Shown in pieces: positions 33,073-46,319 of a DNA stretch of 64,000 nucleotides. The translations under genes and the position numbers were made by a program. The DNA lies in the NCBI RefSeq assembly GCF_017562075.2, contig NC_054082.1:15845286-15909285 (forward strand). The letters run 5' to 3'. The DNA comes from Anopheles merus (taxonomy: Eukaryota; Arthropoda; Insecta; Diptera; Culicidae). The notes below the pieces were generated by a model. That model did not search any database. It was given only the letters and a program-made list of their open reading frames with translations, and was not told where the DNA came from. Positions within the stretch are counted from its first letter, which is position 1, and every line of letters starts with the position of its first letter.

Positions 33073-34924
33073 AAAGTAGAGTTCGTAGAGTTAAACATGT
33101 GCAGCTAGGTGGAATAAAATCTTTCCAAAAGCTCATCAACGTTATTGTTCACCCATACCCATACTACAAAGCGCAATAGTTTCTCTTTGTTATTTACGAG
33201 TTCTTCGAGTAAATTACCATGCATTCCAATTTTATGTGATTTCATTTGGATAGATCCATCTGCAGGCAGATTGACTCATGTAAAGGTAACATTAAATACA
33301 ACCCTTCCACAAGTCATGCCAGCCCGTCCAGCTGCAGTTCATTACCTTGAAGGCAATTTCAAATCACATCTGCAAAGCACGCCATCAAACAAGGCGAAAC
33401 ATGCCTGTATGGCATCTTGCAAATCGACCCTTGCACGACATCACGCGTCATGTTTCGATGTATAATGGTTGAGGTTGTCGGGGCTGATTCATTTCTTGGA
33501 ATGTTTCATCCCCATTTCCAACGGCAAATACAACCTGTTGCAAATCTACGTTCACCCTTATCCGTGTGCTTATGCAAAAAGCTCGTCTGCCCGTCGATTG
33601 CCGAATAAAAGCCCATGAAGGTGGGAAACCGTTTACGAGGCGTTTGTGGTTGCCTACAACCTCCGTCTATGATGATTTACCTGTGCCAGATTCTGCAACA
33701 TTGAACCCAGCAGTACGTTTAGCCGTACGGTGATAGGAAAAAAAAATAACTGAAACAACGCACAACAGAGGAAGTAACTTTACTACATCGTGCGTTGGTG
33801 TTTGCTTTCGGCTGAGGCATAACTCACGTCGCGCCTCGGTCCGCGATTAAGCAAACTGGGTGGTGCGGGTAAAAGGTACAGGCTGTTAAGAGTATTTACT
33901 CTTCATCTGGCCTTATCTTCCGCCGAAAAGGAAAGCATAAGATCTGGTGATGCTTCCAGGGAACCGGCACACACGCACACACAGCTCCATGCGCTTAGTG
34001 AAGACGCCCGGTGGTACAATTTCGGGCACCGGAGTAATCTTCTTCCGAATGTCCTCAAGGGAAAATAAGAAGAAAAAAAACAAACGAGCAAAAAAAAGTA
34101 AGCGATGGGGGAATTTCCTATATATTTTTACCCCCTCCGACCGAATCGGATCTTCTGTCTCGAGCGTGTGCCACCGCCACCAATTGGAAAGCTTACCATA
34201 GGGTGGAAGAAAAGCGACCAACGGGGGCCCACGCGCCCGCGATTGTATCGCAGCAACCTGTTGAGCCGGCTTAGTGCTTGGTGGAAAACAAACGTGCCAC
34301 ACCATTGTCTCCATGGGGAAAAGCAAATGTAGGTGCGTGTGTGCGTGTGTGTGTGTGCTTATACGTGTTACGCATCCCCAGCATCTGGCGTACGGTAGAT
34401 ACGACCAAACAGCGGGTTAAACGTAGCAAAACGGATGACAAATTGCCCTGGCCCCCGGGCACCGACCGTACGTGTGGTCGACGATGCTGGCGTATGTGGT
34501 AAAGGTGTGTTTCAGGTGTGTTGTGGCGTGTTTTTTTTTATTCGGTGGAAAGCAACCCCATTGCCAGGCGTGTCAAACGAGCACCATCGCAACAAGGAAC
34601 AGCAGCTGAAAAGCAGACTGTCATAATTGATAGCTTGTGCGTGTGATTCGAAGCGACAGGGCCGGTAACGAAACAGCATTCTGACATTTGAAGCCAATTT
34701 GGTAACAAATCACAAGAACGCACAAATGCACAGCGGAAGAAACACTTCCCCAGTTTTACACATATCGCACGCGGTTACAACAATCCTGAAATGAAGTGTG
34801 CTCCTGGCAAGTAGCTTATGATGCTGTTCAAGGTGCGAGAGCATTTAGGGAGGCCTCCGTGAAGCAGTACACAGGCCCTCACAGGTCCAGGACGCACATT
34901 ATCGATTATTTGCTACGGCGAACA

Positions 34925-34939
34925 GGGGGGGGGGGGGGG
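34925..34939. repeat. G homopolymer, 15 bases
   Basis: The longest G run in the window, followed by CGTC. Confidence 0.85.
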
Positions 34940-35500
34940 CGTCTTGCGTGCTCGGAAATCTCGTACAAAATCAAGTCGATTTAATTTTCCAAAACATGTA
35001 CGGCGTGAAGCGTCCCCCGACCGTTTGGCAGACGCCTTCCCGTTTAGCAAAGGCTGCAGCCGACTTGGTGTCTATTTTTAGCAAACCTTATCGACATCGG
35101 CACGGCCCGCTCGCAGTTGCTCTACGCAGCGGGCACACCAGACCAGGTCGGTGTTGGGTCGGTTGATTCAACAAACGAATCTAATACACCGGGGTGCACC
35201 CATCCACCCGCCGAGGGGCCCGGGAACCTCATCAACCGGCCATTGCTATTGCTCGCACTGCCCGAGGGGGCTCGTTCGCAATATTAAATCTCACACGCAA
35301 TGCCATCCCGGCGTGCCAGTATGCCGAAACGGGACGAATCTGTGCTACCTCTCTCGCTCGCTTCCTGTTTGATTTCGGGCTTTAAGGATACGCGTGTCCT
35401 ATGAATCCGGATTCATCGATTGCGTGCGAATCGACCAACGGTGTGCATCTTCCCTAGCGCTCTCACGCTGCATCGCTCTGTCTCTCTCATTCGCCCCGGT

Positions 35501-38200
35501 TTTAAATCCATCCATTTTGTAGCGTACCGTTTTCATGGTTACGCCAAAAAGCTTTCCCCTCACCGGAAGCTTTCGCCTGGATGCAACAGGCTGGGGGGGG
35601 GGGGTTTCCCCTTCGTTCCCCTTGTTGAATCCCCCCAGCCGAAGCTCGACGGACCCCGTTCGGCGTCTTATCAGCCATCGGGTGCGGGCTCGGTTTCGCC
35701 TGCTTCGGGCAGGCTCGCCGATGGACCGAAGGCTCACCGAAGCACGCTGCATTCAGCGTGCCAGTCGTGCGTGTACCGTCGTGCCGGAAGCGCGCGTGTT
35801 AGCCGTGTTTGTGTTGCGTGCGCCGTGTACAGACCAAAGCTGCAGGTGGGCAAGCAGCAGCAGCACCGTTACAGATCTGCAACCGTTACGGCGTCCTTCC
35901 GGAAAGGGGGCGCGCGCTGTTGCATCCTAGTTCCGCGTGTTGCAACCGGTGGTCGTGGCTGCTAGTACGGCGCGCGCCATCGATCGGCGACTCTTTCCCG
36001 CGGCACAGGGTCAGGTCGGTAGGGGTCCAAAAATAGTTTGTTAGCGAAACGTAAATGCTCCCGGACCAACGGTTGCCCCGGCGACCTGTGGTGCTGGACC
36101 GAATGCCTGAAGGCCGTGCTCGCTGTGGAGCAGTGTGGCCAAACGACATTTTCGTACGCCCGTTGTTCGGGAGAAAAGCGGGCAATTTTTCTATCGAGCT
36201 GCAGGGGTCCACTTTTTTTTAGTCGAAACGCTTACTCCGAGAGCTCCGGCATCGCAGGGGCAGTGCGCATTCAGTTGCTCGCTGTCGCGTCGAAGATGAT
36301 GGGCAAGTGCATTCAAAGTGGGCCAAGATTGAAGTTTGATAACGTGCCAGCGGTGATTGGTGTTTGTGTGTGTGCTTGTGGTGCTGTGTGTTAGGCGGAG
36401 GAGTTTTCCTATGCAATGTTCGCTGTGGCATCGGTGCATCGGTGCGGTTCGTCGTCTAAAATAAGCATCTTTGTGTTCTATTAGTAAAATGTGTGTGTGT
36501 GTGTGTGTGCTTGATGCAAGTGTGCGATTGTGTCTCAATGTGATAAAGGAAGCTTGAGCGTGTTTATGAAAAGTGTTTGGGGGAGTGTTCGAATCTTCTA
36601 CCTTGACGTGAGCCTCGAATTTCGCACACGGTGGAACTCTGAGTGTCTGTGATAAAACCTTTTTTATTTCTACATTCATGTGTAAATGTGTGTGTGTGTG
36701 TTTGTGTGTGAGCGACCATTTCTACATCCGCTTATAAAAAGCTTGTGCGCCACTGTGTCCCTTTTTTGTAGCAAATATACACGTACTAACGCTCGTCTTT
36801 GAGGTGGGAGAACAAGTGGTGTTAAGGGAACGTCTTCTATTCTCCTGTTGAATGTCTAGATTATCGAGTAATTGAACGCGTGTGCTGCGCTACCTTTGCT
36901 ACGAGTAAATAGAGCGGGAGGAAAACCTTCCTGCCCCTACGCCCCATAAATCAACTCGTCGTACGTGACACGAACTATAAATAAAGTGTGTGTGTGTGTC
37001 TGTGTGTGTGCCCAAAAACGTAACGCCAATCAAGGAACGGGTTTTCTTATGAGCTTCTCCCTCCAACAACGCCAACAGAAATTGAATGTTGCTACTACTG
37101 CTGCTGCTGCCGCCGCCCGTTTGATGACGGTTGAACCACAAGCTCGTGTCGAGAAAGAAGTTACAAAAAAAAAAACTCTAAAAGAAAGCAAAAGGGTCCC
37201 TTTTTCGATTGACAAATTGCAAAACCTAGATCGTGTATCCGTTCAAGGGATAAAAAAGAGAGAGAAAGGAAAGTGAGCTCACGGGACTTACGGGAACCGT
37301 TTGATAATTTGCATTTTTTGGACATTGGAGGTGGAAGAATTTTTCGGCAAAACTCTACTCCACGGGGCTTTGGCTTTCACTGGTCCGAGTTTGTGTGTGC
37401 GTGTGTGAGAGAGAGAGAGTTTTTTCTTCATCCGGTGATTGCCAGTGAAGCGTGCACGATCGGATCGAAGGCGGATTATTCGAACATTATGGATGCAAAC
37501 CGGGCCGGGTGGAAAATATTATCAGTGCCGTGATTTATCCCGGGTCGTGCGTGCCGGTCCCGTGCGGGAAATTCTTCGATCTAGAAAGGGGGAACAAGTT
37601 TTGGCACAACCCCAATCCCGCCCTCTTGCGGGTCTTGCGGGTGCCATAATTGGAAAGGGCCCGGCTGGCTCCATGTGGAAAGGCGTTCCTGATGGAAAGT
37701 GGCAAACGTGGAAGTGATCGATAGACGAAAGAAAAGTGTAAAATCGAAAAAGCCTAGAATCTGGTCAAACCCCGTCAGTGAGTGGATAGGATCGTAAGCA
37801 CCACACGCCAAACACTTCAGAAAGAGTCCAGGTGCAAAGGAGCAATCACGAACGCTACCCTGTTTCACCCCCCTCTCTAGTAAATCCAGCGTGAAAGGTG
37901 AGAAGAAGCGAACCGTGTCTTAGAAAGGAAAAAAGCGAAGAGTGAAAGGATTCGCAAATTTAACCTTTTTGCACCTGCAAAGCGGCGTTCATTTTTAGCA
38001 CACATTCGCACGTGGACACGTGAGCAAACGTATCTTCGCAAACGGCGGGCCCGCTCCTCGGGGCTGGAAGGAAGTTGGCCCCGGCGCAGATGGATTACCG
38101 GGCTGCCGGTGTACCGACGCACCGACCCGGACATGGATTGTTGCTAGCGGGTAGGTAGCAGTGGGGTTGCATTAACCCCCTGAAGAGATTCCCAAATTAT
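35501..38200. other. GC-rich block, possible promoter and untranslated exon region
   Basis: About 35.6-36.3 kb is CpG- and GC-rich compared with its surroundings, a composition that in mosquitoes often marks transcription starts. Possible donors follow (GTGAGA at 37898, GTAGGT at about 38151). TG tracts lie at about 36491-36509, 36687-36708 and 36986-37010. Frames of up to 181 codons occur here on both strands but none has a recognisable domain. A 5' untranslated exon of an unseen neighbouring gene is possible. Confidence 0.25.
35593..35604. repeat. G homopolymer, 12 bases
   Basis: Uninterrupted G run on the plus strand, at the start of the GC-rich block. Confidence 0.85.
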
Positions 38201-39467
38201 TTATACATCTGTTGAGCATTTCGGGACGGAGTTGTGCGGGTGCAATAGGAGCAAATGGTACCGCCGAATCCGGTTTGATTGATGGACAATCAGTCAGTGC
38301 GGGATTTTCGGTGCTCAAAACTCGCCCGCCAAATAATTTCGGAGTAAGAATATCAATCCCCTCCTCCTGCAGTCGGGTGAGATGCGTCTTGCACGCAGTT
38401 TTTCAGTCGCATTCCTCCAAAATTAGCTTTTAAACTAATGAAATGTTTCTGCCCATTGCTCGCCGCGATGGAGTGTGGTGAGTTTTGAAGCTTACGCCGG
38501 TTTTGTTCTGAGTGCTGTGCGGGTGAGGCTTTTATGCTTTCCCGTCTAACCGGAAATATGATCCTTCGTATCTAGCAGCCAATCAAAAAGGTGAATTGAT
38601 GGTGGATAGAAGAGAAAAGCAGCATCGTGCGTTCGCGATAAAACATCGCAGCCAATGTAGCACAAAGAGGAAGTAAAACACAATAAAAAGACGCACGATT
38701 TCGGGCTATCGAGCTATCTGCGGATCTTTAGCGTCGTTATGGAAACGGTACACTTTTAGGGAAGTAGGCAAAATAGCACCACAGTTTCGGCGATTTTTAA
38801 CCGTGTGGCGGTGAAGCATAAACAAGACAAATAGAACAAGACGGACGGATACGGATACAGACGCGAACGGTTTTCCGACTCCGAGAAGTCGTTGTCGGGT
38901 GAGAACAAAAAAAGGGTTCGGTTGAGTTGATTTGACTGATTTTTCGCGATTTTGTGAAGCAAACCTGCTTAACAGAAGGATGGCGCTGTGATTAGCAAGA
39001 ATTGTTTTGCTGCTTTTTATGGCTCAATGAATGCTGAAGGTAATACAATTACGGTTAACAATTCTAGGGGCAGATATCGGGACGGAACCACGAATAGCAC
39101 AACGGTTGCCGGGCAATTGCGCTGTTACGGGTTTGACACATTTCGAGAGGGGATTTTTTGTTTCAGCATTTCGAGTGTTCTTACGCAGTAAGGTGTATTT
39201 GGAATGAAGTTTTATCATTCCAGTTACATGTTTTTCGTCTTTTGTTGCTTGAGTAAGGGAAATTTAAGAGGAAAGGTTCAGTATAACTGTTGAAATTGTA
39301 AAAGAATGGTTGGATTCGTAGGATTCTTGAAAATAAATTAAAATGTTTACAGGAAACTCTATTTTTAACTACGTTTTATAAACCTCAAACAAGCTTAAAG
39401 CTAATATGTGTTTGTTTTGAAGAATACGAATAAAATAGGATTAAATAAGTACTTGTGTCGAGCCAAT

Positions 39468-39488
39468 AGCATACATTTTGGCGTATTT
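39468..39488 (+). repeat. GCATAC-TTTTGGCG motif, copy 6
   Basis: AGCATACATTTTGGCGTAT matches most core positions; the A of TTTAGG is T here. Confidence 0.4.
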
Positions 39489-41928
39489 GTTCATATTGCA
39501 TAATTTTAGGGCAAAAAGCCACATTACGGGTAAGCAATTTGTTTTATTATCATTTCCTAACGTCGTGTTCACTGTCTAGCCTGTTTATGGTGGAAAATTC
39601 TCGCCATAAGCATCACCTTCCGTTAATTGCATCACGTCCCGTATTCACCACGCCGTTTGCTCCCGATGGACTCGCATATACCTTTAATCACTTTTCAAAG
39701 AACGATCGTATCATGGGCAAAACGGGAAGTAAAAAAAAATTGCACCGCCTCCATGCCCAAGCTTCATCCCCATCCGAAGGGAAAAACGGGGTGAAAGGAT
39801 ATTAAATTTTCACCGAACCGGAAACTAGTCGGCTATGACTGCGTTAGACGGATTCCTGTTTGCGCTTTGTGACCATCCACCCGGGCTAAATCCTTCGCTC
39901 CGTGCAGCCATACTGTGTTGACCTCTTCAACCATAGACACGAAGAAATATCAAACGAACACGGGGACGGGTAAAGCGCAAGTTTTTTTTCACTGCTGGGA
40001 TCGTAAAACGAGTGGTAGTTCTTTCCACTTCTCCGTCGATCTTCGCTCCCTCGCACGCTCCCCACTCCCTGCCTATAGCTATTCATCTCAATTCACGCGA
40101 CACCGCCCGGATGGAAAGCGCCCTCGCTTTGACATATGGCGTTCGGTGTATGAAACGCCGGCTCAGTCACAATGCTATTATTGATTGTAAAGTCGCTTTA
40201 TTATTTAGCACACTTTTCGTGCGGTGCGAAGCAGCTTCCCATCGCTGCAGTGTGGGGGAAGGGCATCGCTCGCCTGCTTGAAGGGTTCGCAGTGTGATTA
40301 TTAAAGTTGATCGAAAAGTTTTCCCGGAAAGGCAGCAGTAAGAAAGGCGGCAAGATTGTGCCGGTTAATCCCCATCCCGGTAGATGGTTGGAATTTTAAG
40401 GCTGCTGCTGCTGCTGCTGCTGGTGGTTTTCCTCGGCAGGTAGAGCAGGATGAAGCCCAGCCAGCCATACGGTCGAAGAAGCCGACCGTGTGCAAACAGA
40501 ATCTAATGGCCACAGCGAATGGCTCTTCAGTTTGCACAGTGTGGTCGTGTGTTGATACACATGTGTGTTTTGTGCTTTGTTTCTAACCCTTCCTTAAGTA
40601 TTCATCGAATGCATTCAGCGTGAATGCCATGCTCGTGCAGAATGCGCGGAGGGATGCGGGAGCATCGACGCGATGGCAGTCAGTCTCAGGCAATTGCCTC
40701 AAGCACCGGAAACGGAAAAGAACTTCAGACGTCGCTGGCTCGACGCTGCGACCGATGGACGGGACGCTGGCACGCTGGGATGATTATTGCTACCCATCAT
40801 TCCGGCTGTACTTTGTATGACGAGCAGTAGCACGAGCCAAGCACGGTGCGCGCTGTGGTGTTTATGTGGCATTGAACGAGATTATGGGCGAGGTAAAAAA
40901 ATGGCTGACAAAAAATGGTCGTCCGCTGAGCTTTAGCGCATCGAGTGCGTGAACGTAATTAAATTTCTTCTCAAAATCAAACAGCGCTTTCGGACGCGTA
41001 GCAGCAATCGAAACAGAAGACACGACGATGGTTTAGTTTTATGTTACAGAAGAAATATCCCAGCACAAAAAAAGTGTTGCTGTAGGGCACGAGTAGGATG
41101 GCATCGAAGCCCCAACCGCGTCTGTTAGCTTTGATGAAAAGTGCAGTGCAAAGAGCGAACCATCGCACAGTAAATATCAGGTTTCTGATTGGATAGTATA
41201 CGGTGCACTGTTTTTTTTTTGGGTTGCACTCGCCCGTGTCTCGATATGCAATTTCATCAGAACAGAGGTGGAGAGTGAAAGAGAACAAAGCAGCTGCCGG
41301 TGTGCCGTCGGGTTGCACGGCAATGTAATGTAAAAATTGCTTCAGATTTGTGATCATTTATCTTGTCTGTGGGGCTATAACAGCGTCCATTCCGATGCGA
41401 GTTAGCAATGATTGGTTTTTGTTTCATACCATAGTATTCCGAACATGTTCAGGGAGAGAACAAAAAATAGCATTTGCTCGAACATGGAGTCCGAATATTT
41501 TTACAAGCGTTTTTTTCTGTAAATGCATTGCTGCACTGTGTAGGTTTTTAGTTGTTCCACCTAACCACGATGATTGTCGATGAAAAGTTGTGAGTTTATA
41601 TTTTGTTTTGGGTTTTGTTCCATGGTCTCCCGACATGGCGGTGGATGTATGCGAATTTGTATCCGCTTAGACAAAACTATCGGAGCAAGCAAGCAATGGA
41701 GTGTTTTCACTACGTGGAAAATCGCCTGAACTTTTAGTTCGAAAATAGGAAATCTTTATTCATTTTTATTGTGCTTTTAATTTCTGGGAATTGCTTTTTG
41801 CGATGTTCTATGAAGCATTGTCTATCTCATACGAAAATTGAAATTGCATCGTTAACGGCCATTATAAATAAAAGTGAAGATGCGCGTGACGTATTTTGTT
41901 GATTCATATGAATAGAGTGCTACACCTA

Positions 41929-41949
41929 GTGCATACTTTTAGGCGTTTA
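41929..41949 (+). repeat. TGCATAC-TTTAGGCG motif, copy 7
   Basis: GTGCATACTTTTAGGCGTTT, a full core match. Confidence 0.6.
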
Positions 41950-43732
41950 TTTAAGTGTTAGTAAGTGGTTAGACTGACGAGACCACAACGATTGAAATTA
42001 CGTCAGTTGGAATTGCAAATAAAAACAAATCATAATAAGTGATATTTTGAGTAGTTCTGTAACTTCTTTAATTAAAAAAAAAATCGTGACAACTCAAAAC
42101 CTTTCTACCCGCAATCTGTAAAAATCGATTCTAAATAAGAAAAACTATCAAGCAGTGCCGTATCATGTTGCCACATTTCATCATGCATCCAGGCAGACCC
42201 ATCTATTAAGTACGTGTCGCGCACCCATCAGCAAGTAATATTTCATTATCATAACACGCGTGCAAGAAAATCGATCGATAGCGATAACGAGCTGTGCACC
42301 CTGGAACGGTGTCGAACGTACGCGGCTCGAACCTGATTCATTAAAAGCAATGACCAGCCCATCGGGTTTGCTTCACCTCAGTGCGCTGACAATTACATTT
42401 ACTGCTGGTTCGATCGTTTCGTAACGATTCACGCACACGGGTCACTAACGGTCGGAATCGGAATGGCGTATCCCTCGGCTTATACTGCGCCCTACATTGC
42501 GGCAGATTGACGCAATATCTATCGATGACGATGGTAGTGAGGCTAATAACTTATCCCTCGAATTGAATGCGTTTCCATCGCCACAGATTGGTGCGGTTCC
42601 TATCGATACCGAAACGCGCAGTGTGAATAGTGCACATTGCGCACCATTGCAAAACGCACCCGGTTTCTCCACACGAACGTGTGTCTTTGTGTGTGACTTA
42701 TGGAAACGTACAAAAAATTGCGCACAAAAAAACATTTCCTTTGAACTTTTCGTTTCCAATTTCCAGTGAGCTGCAATTAACATGGAGTTGCTTTTCTGGC
42801 TTGACTTCAATTACTGCAACATGGTTTCGGTTGAAACTGTGGGATTTGTGCTGCGCTTGTGCAGTACCGGACGTTGCGATCTGTATCAAGATTCAAAGGG
42901 GTGTGCAAAAACAGTCTCTGATAGGAAGAAACAAATGCAAAAAAAACGATGTTTAAACTGTGTTGGGAAAACGGTACAATAGAATATGGAAAAGGGAAAA
43001 TAAGAGCAAACCATTTAAACTTAGCCCAAATGGAAAAACAATCATCCACAAACAAAAGCTTACCATCCGGTTGATTAATAATGGCAGCAATCGTTCAATT
43101 GATCCTCTAAATGTGCCGATTATCGCCGGCATTTTGAATCGCCACTTTTTATTTGTTCGTATTTGCCCATTAATATTTGCCGTTAAAACTACGCTCCCGA
43201 TTAAAGTACAAATCAATCATCCCTCACCTGCCTGCCTAATCGTCCATTGTTTTGCATGGTAAATGATTAAGCTTAATGCCGCTTATTGCTTCGCGGCAAA
43301 TGGGAAAATGCACCATTTATAAAACCATAATCCTGTCCAATGAAGCATTCGCAATCCCCTGTGGTATCCATCGGGACCAATCGCGCTGGCAATCGATTCC
43401 GTGCAAACGTTTTAAAGTGATGGAGTCTGGCTGTTGTCAAAGTATTCCCAATGGTAATGAGGAACGAGCTGGGACAAAACTGAAATGACAGGTTTTGGTG
43501 CCGAATGCCGGAACCGGAGTGTGGTGGAAGGCACTGTAAAGCGAAAACTTTCAGCTGCTTCGAAGCTGAAACTCACGAGGGAAAGAAAAACTTTGGAGGA
43601 AATATGTTGCAGAAAATGTTATTTAGCTATTGTTTTGATAAATATTCGCAACCAAAACCAAAAAACCATAAAGCTTGTACTTCAACACACATTGACAAAT
43701 AAACAATTGATTCAATCTGATAGAAAAAAAAA

Positions 43733-43751
43733 CCCCTGAAAGGTATGCAAT
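43733..43751 (-). repeat. TGCATACCTTTCAGG motif, copy 8
   Basis: On the minus strand it reads ATTGCATACCTTTCAGGGG; the right half is altered. Confidence 0.45.
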
Positions 43752-45570
43752 ACCACATCAAAATTAACTTTTTAGACAAACAACCGGATAAATTGGGTTT
43801 CAACCACAGCAAAACATGATTGACAAGATTGTAATAAAAAAATCTCTCCTTCCCTTTGCTTCCCAACAAATACAAAAAAGAGAACGAAGTAATCAGCGAA
43901 TAAAGATCACATGCTGCCAGGATGTTGTTCTGTATTTAATTACTTAATTTTTGGTTCGCTGCGTGTTTTTTACCGTCCCTTTCAGGGCAATTCAATCGAG
44001 TCAAAACATGGATGAAGCAACCGCCGAGAGTTTGCTCTACTATTCAGTTCATTGAAAAACACTCAGTGCATCGATTTCACCATCAAAGCACTAAACTCAA
44101 TGTGGGGGATTAAATTTCTCGTCCTCGTACCGTCACCGTACCGTTCGCCTTCGGCATCGTTCCCGGGTGACGTTTAATCAGATGGATTTGTTTGCTTGTC
44201 ACGATGTTGTTGTCGCAGTGGACGACGGGATGTGCCTCCTTGTTGTGTGTGGTGGTGGTGTTTTGTTTTCAGTCACTTTGCAATTCCTTTCCACCCAACA
44301 GTGAGCTTCAAAATTCCTTTTCATGCAGCGGTACGTTTGATTTGGTTGACGAAAATGTTTTATTCGGTTCGGTACAATAAATACCGCCAGCAGGCAGCAG
44401 CAAATGGTTGGCAGTTTTTTCCTAGAAGGCACCGTAAGTGGTTTACATTTTTGTGAATAATGGACAATATATGTAAGCACACACAAACAGTCCAACACAG
44501 AGAACTCAGTACTCTCCTAATGTGGGGAAAATTGCAAGCTTATTATAGCGCACGCACGCGGGCAAATGAACACAAAAGGGCGCCGCCATCGTATAGCTAA
44601 CTAGATCGTATTGTCGGGCGTACCGATTCCGACCGCCCGCTTCCACCGACCGTTTTCCGGTACTGGCACGTCACTAGGAATGCGAGCTCTGTTTGTACAA
44701 AGGAATGTGGCTTGAATGATGAAGAAAATTTGGATTTCAGCGCAAGAAATGTGCTGCTATGAGCGGTAGGTACAGCGCTGGCGGAGCTTCCGCTTCCGAT
44801 TCTGTTCGTTTCGTTCACGACGTGCTGGAAGTGATTGGTGTGAGTGTTTGTGTGTGTTTTTTTTTTCGAACACGAAATTGCTGCTGTGCTGGGGGATTTG
44901 GACGTATCGAGTCTCCGAGCTATCGACAACCAGCTTGGATAGGAGAGCGACCGGTAATCAATGTTGCTCCCAGCGGTGAAGTAATGTGCACAAACATTGA
45001 TTAGCACGTATTGGCGATGTTTGGAGAAATGATGCAGTAAAGGTTATGTTATGCAGGAAAATGAAGCGAACGAGTTCAAAGCGTAGAGAAGTATTCGCAA
45101 TACATCCATAGTTATGTATATATGGCTCTAAAGAAAGGATAGCAAAATGTTTACTAATTTTGGTTTTGACTTATCGCGTTAACAAATTTGAATTGCACTC
45201 AACATGTTATAATTAACAAATGTTGTAAAATAACTTTAAATTGCAATCAAAATGGCATGTGAAAAATTTTCTTAAGCGTTTTGATTTAATTTGTATTTAA
45301 ATACTATTTTCTATTCATATTTATATATTTTTTTTATCAACGCGTATCAACTCTAATTTGACCTACTGCCAAGTAGCTGCTTATAATTACCCACGGAAGC
45401 ATAACTAGTCCTTCGTTTAGTTGAAATCGGTCTTATAAAGCCAGCTATTATTATTTAAATTTCCCAATAAACTCACCAATACAATAAATTTTTACAAATG
45501 GTACTAAATGGCATACAATCCGTGAGAGCTTTACAGGAACAGTCCACAGATAAACTGGCTGACCATATCT

Positions 45571-45590
45571 TTGCATACCTTTAGGCGTTT
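45571..45590 (+). repeat. TGCATACCTTTAGGCG motif, copy 9
   Basis: TTGCATACCTTTAGGCGTTT, the sequence used here as the consensus. Confidence 0.6.
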
Positions 45591-45750
45591 TAGCAAATGA
45601 AATCTTCAAACGGCGAAAACAGATTTAGTCCCGTTTTTAAAGCTAACAACAACGGACGCTCCCTTCACATCGGCAGCAAACAGATGGCTTAAGATTTCGC
45701 TGTCGAATGATTATACGTGCACCATGATAAGTGACCATTAATTGACTGCA

Positions 45751-46319
45751 TTTTTCATTAGCCTCGTTCCAAACCCCGGGCAGCACCGACCGGCACCAAA
45801 CGTAGCAGCGTCGCCCGCAAGCTCAGGGTGTTGCTGATCGTACTTTCAGCAACAAGTTCAGTCGCTCGCAAGCTAACCTCCCTTTTGCCCTTTAACATCC
45901 GACCTGCTTTGGAAACCTTGCCACACGACGGCGCCCCGAACGATCGAAGATGCGTTACATTAGGCAATGCCGAAGTGGTCGCAATTAGTTTCCGCTCGCA
46001 CGGAAGCGTAAAAGGTGAACCTCCCGGGGGCAGGAGATCTGTCCGTTCGTCGGCGGCAGGCGACAGAGCTGCCTCGAAATGTAACACAAGGACGGGGAAA
46101 AAAGGAAGCACCGGAGACATAAATTACCGTCGTAAATTTTCCTCGGCTGTTCCGGGTGTCCGGGAATGTGCGACCGATGGTTACACGGAGGTGTGCGGAA
46201 ACCTACGGCACCTCGATACAGCTGACATTGTGTGTGTGTGTCAGAGAGTGTATGTGTCTGAAATTAGAATCAATTTACCCCCTCCTTTTATCAGCGTTCG
46301 GCACCGGGAACTGGTGTAG
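45751..46319 (+). other. GC-rich block ending at a strong splice donor; possible untranslated exon
   Basis: A GC-rich segment with long open frames on both strands ends at TAG|GTGAGT (donor at 46320). The frames overlap each other and neither has a recognisable domain, so coding is doubtful. The pattern would fit a 5' untranslated first exon of a plus-strand gene whose coding exons lie beyond the window. There is no independent support. Confidence 0.2.

Larger units (their letters stand above)
28081..35500. other. AT-rich non-coding region with repeated motif copies
   Basis: From about 28.1 to 29.6 kb and 32.6 to 33.2 kb the sequence is distinctly A/T-rich. Five copies of the TTGCATAC-TTTAGGCG motif and a 17-bp hairpin occur here. 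No coding exon with credible splice sites or a recognisable family was found; frames such as 29627-30235 minus and 30105-30584 plus look compositional. Confidence 0.45.
38201..45750. other. non-coding region with further motif copies
   Basis: Mixed to AT-rich sequence holding four copies of the TTGCATAC-TTTAGGCG motif. No credible coding exon, tRNA or microRNA was identified. A (GCT)7 tract lies at 40401-40422. Confidence 0.45.

Noticed and set aside
35420..35965. 181-codon plus-strand frame and overlapping frames
   Set aside because: Several overlapping frames in a GC-rich block, none protein-like; better explained as non-coding or untranslated.
42320..42340. B-box-like CAGGTTCGAGCC on minus
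   Set aside because: No A box or paired acceptor stem at the right distance.
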